The notes under the pieces: model-generated
What the model was told of the DNA's origin: nothing
The model's database searches: none
What the model saw: only the letters and a program-made list of their open reading frames with translations
Origin: Owenia fusiformis
Taxonomy: Eukaryota; Annelida; Polychaeta; Sabellida; Oweniidae
Length of the DNA: 64,000 bases
Assembly (NCBI GenBank): GCA_903813345.2
Contig: CAIIXF020000001.1
Location: forward strand, 38,285,366-38,349,365
Direction: 5' to 3'
Program-made: the position numbers and the translations under genes
In this document: positions 1-12,700 of the stretch, one piece after another
How the letters are laid out: every line of letters starts with the position of its first letter
How positions within the stretch are numbered: position 1 is the stretch's first letter

Positions 1-1458
1 GGAAAATGTAGAGAATTTCGTCGATGATGTTTTGATTCACACTGAATTATGGAAAACACATGTGGAAATTCTCAGAGAGATGTTTAGTAGGATACGGGCA
101 GCTAATCTGACAGTAAAGCCATCAAAATGTTTCTTTGGATTCAATGACATGGACTTTATTGGTCATAGAGTTGCAGTAGGAACTTTAGCAACACAACATG
201 AGAAAGTTGAAAAGATGCTCAAAGCAAGGAACCCTACAAACAAAACAGAATTAAGATCACTACTTGGTACTGTTGGATACTACAAGAAGTTCATACCAAG
301 GTATTCTGATATAACAGCACCTCTTACTGATCTTACAAAAAAAAGTTCCCCAAACAAACTAAAGTGGAACAATACACATGATGCAGCCTTCACAGAAGTC
401 AAAGATATTCTAAGTACAGAACCAATACTAAAGCTCCCAGATTTTCACAAACAGTTCATTCTTCGAACGGATGCATCTGATGTAGCAATTAGTGGAATAT
501 TGATGCAAGAACATGAAGAAAAACAACACCCAGTGCTGTATGGTAGCAGAAAACTTTGCCAAAGGGAAAGAAACTATTCCACCGTTGAACGAGAATGTTT
601 GGCTATAGTGTGGGGTATAACAAAGTTTCAAAAGTACCTTTATGGAACTGAATTTGTTATTCAGACTGATCACCAATCATTACTGTATTTAGAATCTGCA
701 AAACACAAGAACTCTCGTGTCATGAGGTGGTCGCTGTTTTTACAGCAATACAAATACACCGTTCAAGTCATCCACGGAAAAGACAATATTGGAGCAGATC
801 TTTTGAGTAGATTAGTCTAAGCACATATAGATAAGACAAAGGATGGTATGCACAAATACATATAGGTGTTACAGTGTAAAGTTGTAAATAAAAAAAAGAA
901 AATAATAAAAAGTAGTTGTAAGAGTATTTTCTTTATTTACTGTTAGTAATAGAAGTGGATTGTGCTAGGTATTTGTAATTTAAGTCATAAAAATGACTAC
1001 ATATTTGTGATAAAGAAGAGGAGTATTTTAAAATGTATCTTCTTCCATTGTGACAATTTTGAGATTATTATTAAGTTTAAGAATAACTTGTGTAGTAGTA
1101 GTTGTAAACATGTAGATTACATTTGATTTGTAAATATGTTAGTAATTTTTGTATTTTTTCATATCAGAAGAAGAACTTGTAATAGCAGTTGTAAACAGGT
1201 AGATGACAGTTTGATTTGTAAATATGTTAGCTTTTTGTAATTTTACATATCATTACTGTGAGTATATTATATATTTTATTTCATAAAGTATATTTTTAAA
1301 AGGGGGATAATGTCATGATATGTATTCTATTATGCTAATTATAACATATTCTTGAGTTTTGTTTATTACTTACTTATTAGGCAATTAACTTTATATTACA
1401 TTTTTTGCATACTGTACTAGTTAATAATAATTAGCAAGGTAAAAGGTAGAGACATGAA
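1..1458 (+). mobile_element. Ty3/gypsy-family LTR retrotransposon fragment (fossil)
   Basis: The frame open from the window edge to about 820 reads as the C-terminal part of a Ty3/gypsy polyprotein. A reverse-transcriptase FVDD motif lies near 17-28. An RNase H domain follows, with the usual acidic signatures (LRTDASD, ERECLAIV, IQTDHQS). After about 490 bp of AT-rich sequence, which holds a roughly 90-bp imperfect tandem duplication near 1086-1262, a polypurine run at about 1300-1310 is followed by TGTCATGATATG, a plausible start of the 3' LTR. The LTR's far end is obscured by the inverted repeats that begin near 1459. The element is cut by the window edge and incomplete here. With one LTR it cannot be dated and its breaks cannot be counted. 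Confidence 0.85.
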
Positions 1459-2645
1459 TACGGCAGCCGCATGACGAGTTTTTGAATTTCTGTTGATTTA
1501 ATGTTAATTCTTCTTTTTATTTTATCTATCAGTACAGTTTATAAATGTTGTTCGTAGTGTTGGGATATAGTATCGAATAAAAAGTGAACACAATGAACAC
1601 AAATATTATAACTCCGAGTTATAATTTCTACGGCTACCCTGCGGCCTGTAAAAAACTGGATACGCCGTAAGGAAGGCGAGCGTAGTTTATCTACGCTCGC
1701 CGCAGAAATTCACTGATTTAATAAATCTGTGGTCGTCGCACAGTCTCCGTACGACAAATGTGATTGGGGTGTTAGTAACAGGAATTCAAAAGCTCGCCGT
1801 ACGGCTGCCGTAGGAAATGTGACTGCAAAAGTATCCGAACGCAGAAATTCCACAGCGAGCGTAGAAATGTTACTGACCGCAGAAATGCTAGACCGCACGG
1901 TCGCCGTAGGAAATGTGACTGGGGAAGTTCATTTTCCTTTCCGATGTTTTTGCATTTTTCTCTTACACCCCAGTCACATTTGTCGTACGGAGGCTCTGCG
2001 TCGACCGCAAATCAATTTCTGCGGCGAGCGTAGAAAATCTACGCTCGCCTTGCGGTCTCCGTACGGCGTATCCGGTTTTTAAAGGCCGCATGGTAGCCGT
2101 AGAAATTATAAGTCGGAGTTATAATATTTTTCATTTCTGCGGTCCCCGTAGAAATCAACAGGCCGTTGCTGTAAACACAACACAATACGTATACTTCTTG
2201 ATGAAAGGTAACTGATACCACAGCAACTTATATTTCACTTGCGCTTTTTTTGATACTATATCCTAATTCACTACAAACAACATTTATAAATTGTACTCAT
2301 GTAGATAAGATAAAAATAAGAATTAACGTTAAATCAACAGAAATTCAAAAACTCGCCGTGCGGCTGCCGTAGGAAATGTGACTGCAAAAGTATCCGACCG
2401 CAGAAATTCCACGGCGAGCGTAGACATGTCACTGACCGCAGAAATGATAGACCGCATGGTCGGCCTTTAAAAACTGGATACGCCGTTCGGAGACCGCATG
2501 GAGAGCGTAGTTTTTCTACGCTCGCCGCAGAAATTCACTTATTTAATTGATCTGCGGTCGACGGTCGATCGGCCGCCGTACGACAAATGTGACTGGGGTG
2601 TAAAAGAAAAATGCAAAAACATCGGAAAGGAAAATGAATTTCTAT
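1459..2645. repeat. GC-rich nest of inverted repeats
   Basis: Sequence at about 1466-1585 recurs as its reverse complement at about 2240-2370. A second block at 1618-1745 recurs inverted at about 2020-2125 and again directly at about 2450-2560. Recurrent words are GCAGAAATT, CTACGCTCGCC, CCGTACG and AAATGTGACTG. The block is much richer in CpG than its surroundings. It probably represents one or more DNA transposons or MITEs with TIRs starting near CCCCAGTCACATTTGTC, inserted into each other. No TSD could be fixed. The short open frames here are translations of the repeats. Confidence 0.6.
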
Positions 2646-3254
2646 TTGCAGTTTAAAATGATTTTATTGCAGGCTATCTAACTGAACGTTAAAACAAAAG
2701 CATGCTTTATCACGCAGTCAAATGGGGATTTAGGGTTGCCAATTATTTGAGTGAATTATTTGGAGGGGAGTGGTTTATAATACGGTTAGGCTACACTTTA
2801 TTTAAAACCATCCACATTTCAAGGTAGAATTGGTTCAAATAACTTTGCTAATAAACAATCCGAAGAAGCTGAAAACATTATACATATAGCAAACATAGAG
2901 CAGAATCTTTTCAAAACAATTTAATTGCATGTAAATGTTTCGTTCTATTCAGGTTAATGTCTGTTCATTATTTATCACGTACAGTAATATTCAAATGGGT
3001 GTATTCATCAACCGCCGTACCTATATCATCATTATTCATCAAGACCGTTGGTGGAGATTTATTTGGACGAAAAATTTGAAAAGGGCGTTTTGGTTTAAAA
3101 CTGTAATAAACTAGGAAAGTAAAACATGAACCCAAGTATCCCTTTCATTCATGGTCAAATAGTAAAACTGGGGAAGTTTTAATTCATTGATATATTTAGT
3201 CGAAAATGAATATTCAGTTAGCTATCAGGCTATGGAACGAAAGATGAGTTTCTC
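2646..3254. other. AT-rich spacer, nothing recognised
   Basis: No open frame with coding character, RNA gene or internal repeat was seen. It separates the GC-rich inverted-repeat nest from the long-TIR element that starts near 3255. Confidence 0.5.
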
Positions 3255-6200
3255 GAAATATAGACTGCGGACTATTCTGTAGAAGTGCTCTAGAAATGGA
3301 TCTCGCTTTTCATGGAAGGTCACACATTCCAACATATTTCAAACAATTTGTATGATTATAATAGACACTTTCTGGGTAGTTGGACTTTATGTAGGGGTGG
3401 CAGAAGGCCCTCAGGCCAATTTATACCCCTACCCCAACAAAACCTTGGGGGTACTTTAATACCACCCAATAAAAATAATACTAATGCATATCAGATATTC
3501 ATCGTTTTATAGTGGGTAGGGCATGCCATGGTTAGTCAGTGCCAGAAATTTCCAATCTCTGACTTATATGGTTACCATGGAAACAGTATTTATATCTCAC
3601 AATCTTCTCAATTTGACCCCGTCCCAAATGTGTCCTTAAGTTCTCAAAGTGAAATATTTGCAAATCTGTTTGGATTTTGTGGCTGCAACTTTGTCAAAAG
3701 TTGAATTAATATGTATGTATTCACACTAAAGCACTAAAAACTTGATATAATGATCTCATAAATTAATAATATTTATCAAATGTAGTCACACACAACTGCT
3801 TTTAGGGAAAAGTGGGCGTGGCACTTTTTGGTACTTGTGTAATTGTTGCAGCATTAAATGAAAAATACTTATTACACTAACAACAATTGACATTTAATTA
3901 GCATCTACTAACATTGTGTAACATTGTAGTATGTTGATTATCATTATTAGATACTTTAAATATTTTATATAAGTGTTATCATGACCCTTCCCTATCATAG
4001 GTCATTAATGGTCAAATTAACTTTTAAGTCCTAGAGGTCCTTAGTCTTTTTAGCTTGTCAAAGTCGTATTCATTGACTTGAAGCTAGAATATAAATAGTT
4101 TCATTGATCAAGAGCTATGAGTTAAAATTGATTAATACATTTGTCAGGGTTAGAGCCATTTTATGCAATTGAAAAGTAATGGACCGACACTGATCAGTAC
4201 CAAGCGAAGGTAACGGCCGTAACCATCGCATCTAAGATGGCGGACAGTAATTGTCGATTTTGATATTTTTAATTTTCATTTTCATTTCATTTCATTGAAT
4301 GAGTTGATGTTATGCTTTGACATTTGCACCAAATCAGGCTTAAATGACATTGGAACCATAGATGTAGTAAACATGAATAAATGATATGTGAAATGTTATG
4401 CCCTGCCTTAATACATAACTAAGATTTTCTCGGATAAATGGTGTCTTACAATTGACTAACTGATTCTATTATCAACATCAGGTAATGCATGATCTATCCA
4501 ATGGATTAATGAAAATACTTGATTCCAATATGGCAAAATAAATTATTCCATGTATGAATTGCATAGTGCATCATTTTGCAGATATTACTTTATGCATTCA
4601 TCGTCTCATGGTCAACAAGGTACGGGTAAAACTCCTTTTAGTATTTCACAAAATAATGAAATATAAACAATTTACACATTTCTGAAATGCTGTACCTTTA
4701 GTGATTCCTTCGACCTGGAAAGTGGTTTGTTATATTAAAACTTAAAATAATATCTAAACAAATCTGTTTAGTGTATAAAAACAATAAAAGTTAATATGTT
4801 TAATATCAAATATTATTAGACATATGAATATAACCTAAAATAAGAAATCTTGTTCTTGTATTCCATTTTAAAATTGGTTGAATGATTTTGGCACAGTAGA
4901 AATGATGGTCATGATTAAATATTATATGTAATATGCCCTGATGCTGTAACATCAATGGTCCTTTATAATCAGGTATGACTGAAATACTGGACAAGATCTT
5001 ATAAGGTTACAGTTTCCATATAACGTATGTTCCATATTACTACCCCAAATCTCCATTGTGTAAGTTTATGAGTCATTATCCCTCATAGTTTATTATGGCA
5101 AATGCCTATCCTTGTCTAGAATATGTCATTTTATCAATTTTATAAACAAGTATACAATTACACGCCCCCTCCCACACCAAAACTCCATTTTCTTTATCAA
5201 ATCTTTCTACCTCTATCTGTTATGATTCTCTGTCAGGCTTCCCCAATTTTCCATACTGTCAAGTGAACATCTAAATAGGATAGTTCTAGCTATTGCTGTT
5301 GTTTTGAAATGTTGACTTTTCTTGGGGAAATATTGTTTCAATTCTGACAGAAGTTTTTAGCCAATATCATTCAATTTATCAATATCCAAACGCAGGGTTT
5401 CAGAAAGTATGCATTTTGTTTGTGCCTGTATTTTCATCATGTGTACTTATTAAGACAGCTATATTTAAACGTAAATACATTAAAACATGATACATATAAT
5501 CTTTTGACAATTTCTTCAGTAAAGTGGCCATTTTGAGAAATGATATAGCTTGTACCTTTGTTTGATGCTCAACAAGATGTTCGACTGGATTTGCCTTTGT
5601 CTAATTCATATATATACCAAATACGAGAATCAGAATCTTATTCTACAAAAGGGGTGATCATGGAAGTAGCACTAATTATTGCATCATTGCTATAAATCAT
5701 GTGATTTGATTGGCTAATTCAGAACCATGTGACTAAAAATACCAGCGTATTTCACAGCTCACTGAATTATTTCCATATTTAAAAGACGTATTGTCCAGCG
5801 TATTGCCCGCCTGGGGATTCTGACAACTGTACTTTCAATGATTTTTGCAACATGTATTACCATCGCCCTACGGGCTGCGGGCAATACATATTGCAAAAAT
5901 CATTGAAAGATGAACAGGTATTGCCCTCCATAGAATGAAATATTTGCTTAACATTTCTTACTGTTTCGGGCTTAATATCAATTTTGTTATAAACTGAACA
6001 AAGCGGCACCTTTAACATGCAGCTAATTCTCCCATCTAACCAAGAGAGCCTCTTTTAATATATCGAAATTTAAAAATTGCCTCTGATTCAATTTGTTCAA
6101 TCAAATCTAAAATGGTAATACCTTTTTACTGCTTCGAACTTCCTTATATTTTATACCATTGGGGTAGGATGTTTGTCTCTTTCAATTAATGCTTTCACCA

Positions 6201-7785
6201 GAAACATGGATATCACTAATTTTGATTCATATTTAAAATGGTGTGCATGAATAGACCTGTGTATTTTATACCAAATAGAGACACTTCCCTGGAGAGTTCT
6301 AAATCTCTATATGTTAATAGCCTAGTTCCCACATCCCTTGTTGACTTTGCTTCCATATTTCCTGTGAAGCCGTGGAACAGTTCTCTTGTTCTTCACAATT
6401 TTCCATTTTAATGTAACTCAATGAATAAGGCCAATTCATATCACTGGCTTCCCCAGGTCATTTGAATTCCTTGCAATTTTTAAATCAGCAATAAAGAATA
6501 ATGGGTTAAATTATCAAATAATGAAAAAGTTGCAAATTATGAGATTTGTTATATTGCTTCGAAATCTTGCTGAAGTGTAGTTTAACTATAGGTTAACAGG
6601 CTAAATTCTCATTGAGATAATTTTAAAGAATCTTAAACATTGACTTATTGTTTCAGTGGTCCTATTAAAGTTCATGTGTACACAATCTGAACAACATCCA
6701 GTTTCAAACACTTCTGATTATCATCAAGTTTCAAACACAATCTGAACATCATCAAATTCAATGCAAATGCAGTTTTACTTTAATCCAACAGAACGAATAT
6801 GGTAAATCAATAGACTAAGTGACACATGTCAAGTCAATGGTAAATACTTGTATCTAGCCCAACTAGCACAAGTGCTGCCATCTACCGACTAGTAACAATC
6901 CATCTATCCATATACATAGCACCTAATGAGGTCACGACTTCAAGTAAAGCTTTTTCCCTTGTCTATGGTAAAAAATAAGTTAAACAGAAAAGTAAGTTTG
7001 ACACCATTGGTGATGCCCACCTTGTATGGTATAGGGATAAAAGGAAAGTTCATGATAACACTTACATAAAATAATTTAAGTATCTAATAATGATAATGAA
7101 CATATTACAATGTTACACAATGTTAGTAAATGATAATTAAATGTCAATTATTGTTAGTGTAATATGTATTTTTTGCTTAATGCTGCAACAATTACACAAG
7201 TTCCAAAAAGTGCCACGCCCACTTTTCCCTAAAAGTAGTTGTGTGTGACTATATTTGATAGATATTATTGATTTATTGGAGCATTATATCAACTTTTTAG
7301 TGCTTTAGTGTGAATATATACATATTTAAACAACTTTTGACAAAGTTGCAGCCACAGAATCTAAACAAATTTGCAAATATTTCACTTTGAGGGCTAAGGG
7401 ACATATTTTGGAGGAGGTCAAATTGAGAAGATTTTGAGATATAAATACTGTTTCCATTGTAACCATATAAGTTAGCGATTGGACATTTCTGGCACTGACT
7501 AACAATGGTATGCTCTGCCTACTATAAAACTATGAATATATGACATGCATTAGTATTCTTTTTATCAGGTGGTATTAAAGTACCCCCAAGGTTTTCTTAG
7601 GGTGGGGGTATGAATTGGCCTGAGGGCCGTCTGCCACCCCTACATGAAGTCCAACTACCCAGAAAGTGCCTAGCATAATCATACAGACTGTTTGAAATAT
7701 GTTTGAATGTGTGACCTTCCATGAAAAATGGAAGTTGCAATTATCAGAGTAGTCCACAGTCTAATATTCTAATTGCCCCCTGGCC
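3255..7785. mobile_element. Non-autonomous DNA element with about 740-bp TIRs
   Basis: The segment 3255-3995 recurs as its reverse complement at about 7045-7785. Matching landmarks include the GGTGGCAG.AGGCCCTCAGGCC stretch near 3395-3420 with its partner at 7618-7645, the GTTGCAGCC stretch near 7345, and AAAAGTGGGCGTGGCACTTTTT near 3810-3830 with its partner near 7205-7225. The arms differ by scattered substitutions and small indels, so the insertion is old. The 3-kb interior has no transposase frame. It holds a YY1-like word (AAGATGGCGGAC, about 4235) and a palindrome at 5798-5935. The TSD and superfamily were not determined. Confidence 0.7.
5798..5935. repeat. Palindrome with CCTACGG core
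   Basis: The arms run from TATTGCCCGCC, through a stretch with TTTCAATGATTTTTGCAA, to an inverted partner that ends at CAGGTATTGCCCTCC. The turn between them reads ATCGCCCTACGGGCTGCGGG. The same arm-and-loop plan recurs in palindromes at 18253-18405 and 21493-21631. Confidence 0.65.
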
Positions 7786-9060
7786 TTGAGTGTAGCCATG
7801 GAAAATGTACTCTTACATTGCTAGAGTCACTTATGGATCATATCACATACACTCCCCTCCATAAGTTTGGCAACCTCAGCTCCCCCATTGAACTACGTGT
7901 TAAAACCTCTTTACGTTTGAATTTTTATTTACTTAACCGGCGGTGAAATAACTTATAATATCGATGGAAACGTAACTTGACTTTATTTCCAATCGCTCCA
8001 AATTTTCTAATTTTTTTCCTCAATTACAATAGGTCGAAAACTGATGATAAATTTGATGATTTTTTGAAAATCGTCATTCCCATGTAATCCAATGGGAAAT
8101 GGAGGGTTCGGGGCAAATCAGAAATCAGGATATGTTTTCAGTAAAAGATTCAGCAAAAAATATTTTTATATAGAAAATTAGATTGTCTAACCTTTTTGTA
8201 CACTAACTGTTTAGTTTATTTGATGAATACTAAAGTTAATTTTCCGCCTCCTACATGTTATTTCAATGGGAGAGGTTTTTTGAAAAACAATTTTGACTTT
8301 AAAGCCCTATAACTTTGTTGAACCTGAAGAAGCATATCAATTTTTGTAAAATAAAGTTAGCGAATTCAATTGCCTGCCTAATGCCTTGGTCACATAGGCT
8401 CCGATTTTTACTACGGCGCCCGGCCGATGAGTATTTTGTTCAAAATCGGCCGGCGAGCCCGGGCATCGTACGGGCGCCGGGCGATGATCGCCACTCATCG
8501 GCCGATTTTTAGACATCGTACGGGCGCCGGCAGAGTTTTATCGCGGAGATAAAAGTTGCCGATGTCTTGGCGATTTTTTCTCAACTAAACTCATCGGTAC
8601 CTACCCGGCCGTGTCCCGTCCGGTCATCGTACGATTATCTTACGGCGCCCGGTGGCATCGCACGGTCATCTTGGGATTTTGCGTGCTGATTTGTTTGATA
8701 AATCTAATAATGATTACTTATAAAGTGATATAAAGGTTTTAAAAATAATGAGGTAAGGAATTATAATTACTACAGTACACTGTCAGATATTTTTTATAAA
8801 CATAAATGGAACGATTAGGCTTACTGTAAAACAATGACACACATTTGAATGGCTGGGCGGGTGGGTTGATCCTTATATTGACATTTATCGGTGTATGTCT
8901 GTCATACACATTGAATAGAGTGATACATTTTTATGCGTATATTCACTCATGCATATACCATTACAAATCATTTATCTAAAAAATCTTCTGAATGTTTTTG
9001 TGAGTACAGTTTTTTCAAGGGTCACAATTTTAATACGAAAGTTCACTGTCTCAATTACAG

Positions 9061-9369
9061 TTAATATACCAAAGGCTAAGGATAGAGGGGATAAGGCCAA
9101 TGGGCCATATATCAGGAAGGCCAAAGACAATAACAATGCTAGTGAGCTGATGAATGATGAAGATTTAGATGTGTCTAGGGAAGAGGGTATTCCACTTGAA
9201 ATAGAAGAAAAAATTCTTTGAAGATAGGCCATATTTTTATGACCAAACAAATTCTCTTTACGAGAACAGACAAAAGAAAGATGCAGAAATATGGAATTTT
9301 GCTAATAGCATCGGATGGACAGTTTTAGACATAGTATTTGTTTATATGAAAGATCTAAAAATGAATTAA
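9061..9369 (+). pseudogene. Broken MADF-domain gene fragment
   Basis: After a possible splice acceptor at 9058-9060, a charged linker reads on (KAKDRGDKANGPYIRKAKD, then an acidic run). Near 9210 the frame shifts by one. The new frame, 9214-9369, begins FFEDRPYFYDQTNSLYENR and continues KKDAEIWNFANSIGW to a stop. This matches the MADF pattern (R-P-x-L/F-Y-D, spaced Y, aligned W, A..IG). MADF domains bind DNA and occur in host regulators and as accessory proteins of PIF/Harbinger transposons. Its position inside the TIR element favours transposon cargo. The frameshift and short length indicate a pseudogene, although an unseen intron could explain the frame change. Confidence 0.5.
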
Positions 9370-9589
9370 GGTCAGGGTGCACTTTGATGAAAAGACCACG
9401 TGCAGTATGGCAAGTGATTTTAGACGGTCATATCTTTCACCATGAGTACTTTCTGGGCATAAATACAGTGTTTTTAATAAACACTTGGTGAAATCGATAA
9501 AATAATATATAAAAAGATGTTTTATTTTCGAATATTTGTGTAAAAAGATGGGTAATAATACAGTATTTCCATTCAGTATTGTAATTATT

Positions 9590-12500
9590 ATATTATATTA
9601 TGGAGGAAAAAAATATAACCAGTATAATATACTCTATTATATAGAGATTAATATAATATAATTAGAAATAAGTGAGATCCAAATAAGAATTTTTCTATTC
9701 TAAAAAATATTATTTTTTAGTATTTTCCAATCTAAACAGAATATATCAAATTATATTGTATTATTTGGGTTCTGAAAAATATTATACGCGATTATTCTCG
9801 TCCAACTTGATGTACATCCCATCTGGTTAATTACTTAACCAAACAAAACAAAGAATGCACAGAATGGATCAACTGTTGTACTGGCCTTCTCATCTCCATT
9901 ACTTACAAATGTCACACATATTTTATTTTGATTGTTCTATTTCTATTTGAAAAATATTTACAAAATAAATATTTAGAAGAAATAAATAAATGGTTTAAAT
10001 TAACGTTAACTATGGAGTGAAAATGTGAAAAGAAGTCATCAATTAAAAATCAAAAAATTAAATATCCAATAAGTTAATCGATTCAAACCAAATTTTAACA
10101 CAATGTTAATCATAGAAAGAGGGACACTATACAATCAAATAAATATGAAAAACTTAATTTGCAAATTATTATTTTTTGTGGAAATTAGAACAATCGGCTC
10201 TAGATATTAATCCATTAACTCTAACAAGCGGATAAGTTATCAGTGAACAACACTCATTTCACAGACGTGAAAAGACAAAGGGATTAAAGTATTACTTATA
10301 TTGCTCTAACATCAATACATGTATGTGAATGGTGAAAATCTGCACGATTTTGAAAGAATTGTTGACCAAGGGGAGAGGATTGTTACTCGTTAGGTATGGG
10401 CCTGTATAAAATGCGTAATGTATTTAGCTGAAATTTTAGGAGTTGTGTGTCAAGACTATTTTTGTGGATGGCAAAGTGAATACAGGTGGTTGTTTGTGCC
10501 TGTGTAAGAGGTGGCCTCAATGCTGTTTGTTGTAAACTTAATGTGTCAGAGAAACAATGGAGTAAAAATGTGAAGAATTGATTAGAAATTAACTTTCCAT
10601 TGAGTCAATCAATTAAATCCAAATTTTAACACAATGTTAATCATAACATAAGGGACATTATACAATCAAATAAATATGAAAAACTTAGTTTTTAAATTAT
10701 GTTTTTGTGGAACTTAGAACTGTTGGCTATAGGAAATTAATCCCTTGCCTATAACAAACGGATTATTTATCAGTGTTAATGAAACTCATATTAAAGAAAT
10801 TGAATAATTGGGGATTAAAGTTTTACTTGTCATATTGCTATGACATACTGTATGTCAATATGTTATCTACATCAGTTTGTTCTACCATGCACCAATTTCC
10901 TAAAGGCGTCAGATGAAACATAAGGAATAAAAGTAAAATGTCCCCCTCCCCTCTTTATTTTCATTATCAAACAAATAAACATACCGAATCTCGCACCTTT
11001 TGAATATATATATTTGGAAATGGAAAACAAAGAGAGGTTAATAAAACCAGCTGTAATAAAAAGAAATAGTCCAGTTGTAGAAGAAACAAAAGTATTACAT
11101 CATGGATTAATCTGTTGTTTATATCCCTGGTTTATATCTCAGATATAATAAGTATAACAGAAAACACATGAATTGTGAAATGTGAGAGAATACAAGTTTT
11201 AATTTTGTTTTAGCATGGCTGTATCAGTTAACCTAATGCACGTTTCCTAATTTATTATCAGCGATTTGTCAGAAGAAATCGGAGCAATACATCCAATTTA
11301 TTACAGGCTCGTAATAAGTTTTAGCCCAGGGGATCAATTTTCAAAACATACCAAAGGGTCACAATTGATAATTTTAGCCAAAAATCACTTAACAGTGCTC
11401 AGATTGGTAAAACTATGTAGGATTTTGAAAGAATTTTGGCAAGGGAGGGGGATTTACTTGAACATAGCAGTTTCGTGTCATGAATGTTTTGTGTTGTTTG
11501 TGAAGTGAATAAAGGTGTTTGTGTCTGTGTAATTATAAGAGGGTGCTTTAAGTGTTGTTTGTTGTAAACTTAATTTGACAGAGAAACATTGAGTTAAATT
11601 GTGAGGAAACCCAATGGAGTAAAAATTTGAGGAAACCCATTGAATAAAAATTAACTTTTCGTTGAGTCAATCAATTAAATCCAAATTTTAACACAATGTT
11701 AGTCATAACATAAGGGACATCATACAATCAAATAATGAAAAACTTAATTTGCAAATTATTTTTTCGGTTGAAATTAGAACCATCGGCTGTAGAAATTAAT
11801 CCATCAACTCTAACAAACAGATTATTTATCAGTGTGAATATAACTCAAATCATAGAAATTGAATAATTAGGGATTAAAGTTTGTCTTATTATATTGCTCT
11901 GGAATGTCAACACATGTATGTGAATGGTGAAAAACTACATGATTTTGAAAGAATTGTTGTCCACGGGGAGGGGGGTCCTTAGGTACGGGTCTGTATAAAA
12001 TGTGTAATGTTTTTATTGAATATTAAGCAGTTCCGTGTCATGACTGTTTTTTTGGGTTGGCAAAGTGAATACAGGTGGTTGTTTGTGCCTGTGTAAGAGG
12101 AGGATTTAAATGTTGTTTGCTGTAACAGAGAAACAATGGAATTAAAATGTGAGGAAAACCAACTAATAAAAAATTCAAAAAATTAACTTTACAATGAATT
12201 AATTGATTGAACCAAAAATTTAACACAATGTTAATCATAACACGAGGGACATTATACAATCAAATATATATGTAAAAACTTATTTTGCAAATTATTTTTG
12301 TTGAATTAAGAGCCATCAGTTGTAGAGATTAATCCATTAACCCTAACAAACGGATTACTTATCAGTATGAATGAAACTCATTTCATAGGATTGAATAATT
12401 AGGGATTAACGGCTCGAAAATAAACGCGTATAATCGGTTTTTGATTGCAATACCAACATATTATTTGCTCCTGACAAAAATATTATTCTATATTATATGG

Positions 12501-12700
12501 CATTATATGTTGTTCCTTTTAAATAATACACGAATAATATTATTAAATCAAAAATAAAACTTCAAAATACGTATTATATTTTTTCCGCTATAATACAACA
12601 AATAACTGCCTACTATACAGGAAAAAATATTCTCTACGATTCTCTCTTAATGCAACTTATTTAGCAGTATATTAAACATTTTATTCTATATTATTTTTAC
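9590..12700. repeat. Third, innermost inverted pair, very AT-rich
   Basis: The AT-rich block 9590-9805 ends TTATACGCGATTATTCTCG. A degenerate inverted counterpart starts near 12412 (CTCGAAAATAAACGCGTATAA) and runs to about 12700. Both blocks are dominated by AATATTATT-like words. They bracket the tandem array, giving a third shell inside the two outer TIR pairs. Confidence 0.45.
10005..12400. repeat. Degenerate tandem array, unit about 540 bp
   Basis: The landmark TTTTAACACAATGTTAATCA recurs at about 10093, 10624, 11687 and 12219 (the last two slightly changed). Spacings are about 531, 1063 and 532 bp. Each copy shares the following sequence (GGGACA..ATACAATCAAATA, TTTGCAAATTATT, AATCCATTAAC). 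The double-length step holds an extra insertion at about 10880-11480. Copies are well diverged and show no coding frame. Confidence 0.65.

Noticed and set aside
4230-4250. AAGATGGCGGAC as a promoter with a start codon
   Set aside because: No open frame or exon follows, and it lies inside a non-coding TIR element.
8949-9060. N-terminal part of the 90-codon frame before the MADF remnant
   Set aside because: It reads as hydrophobic AT-rich noise. The likely exon begins after the acceptor at 9058-9060.
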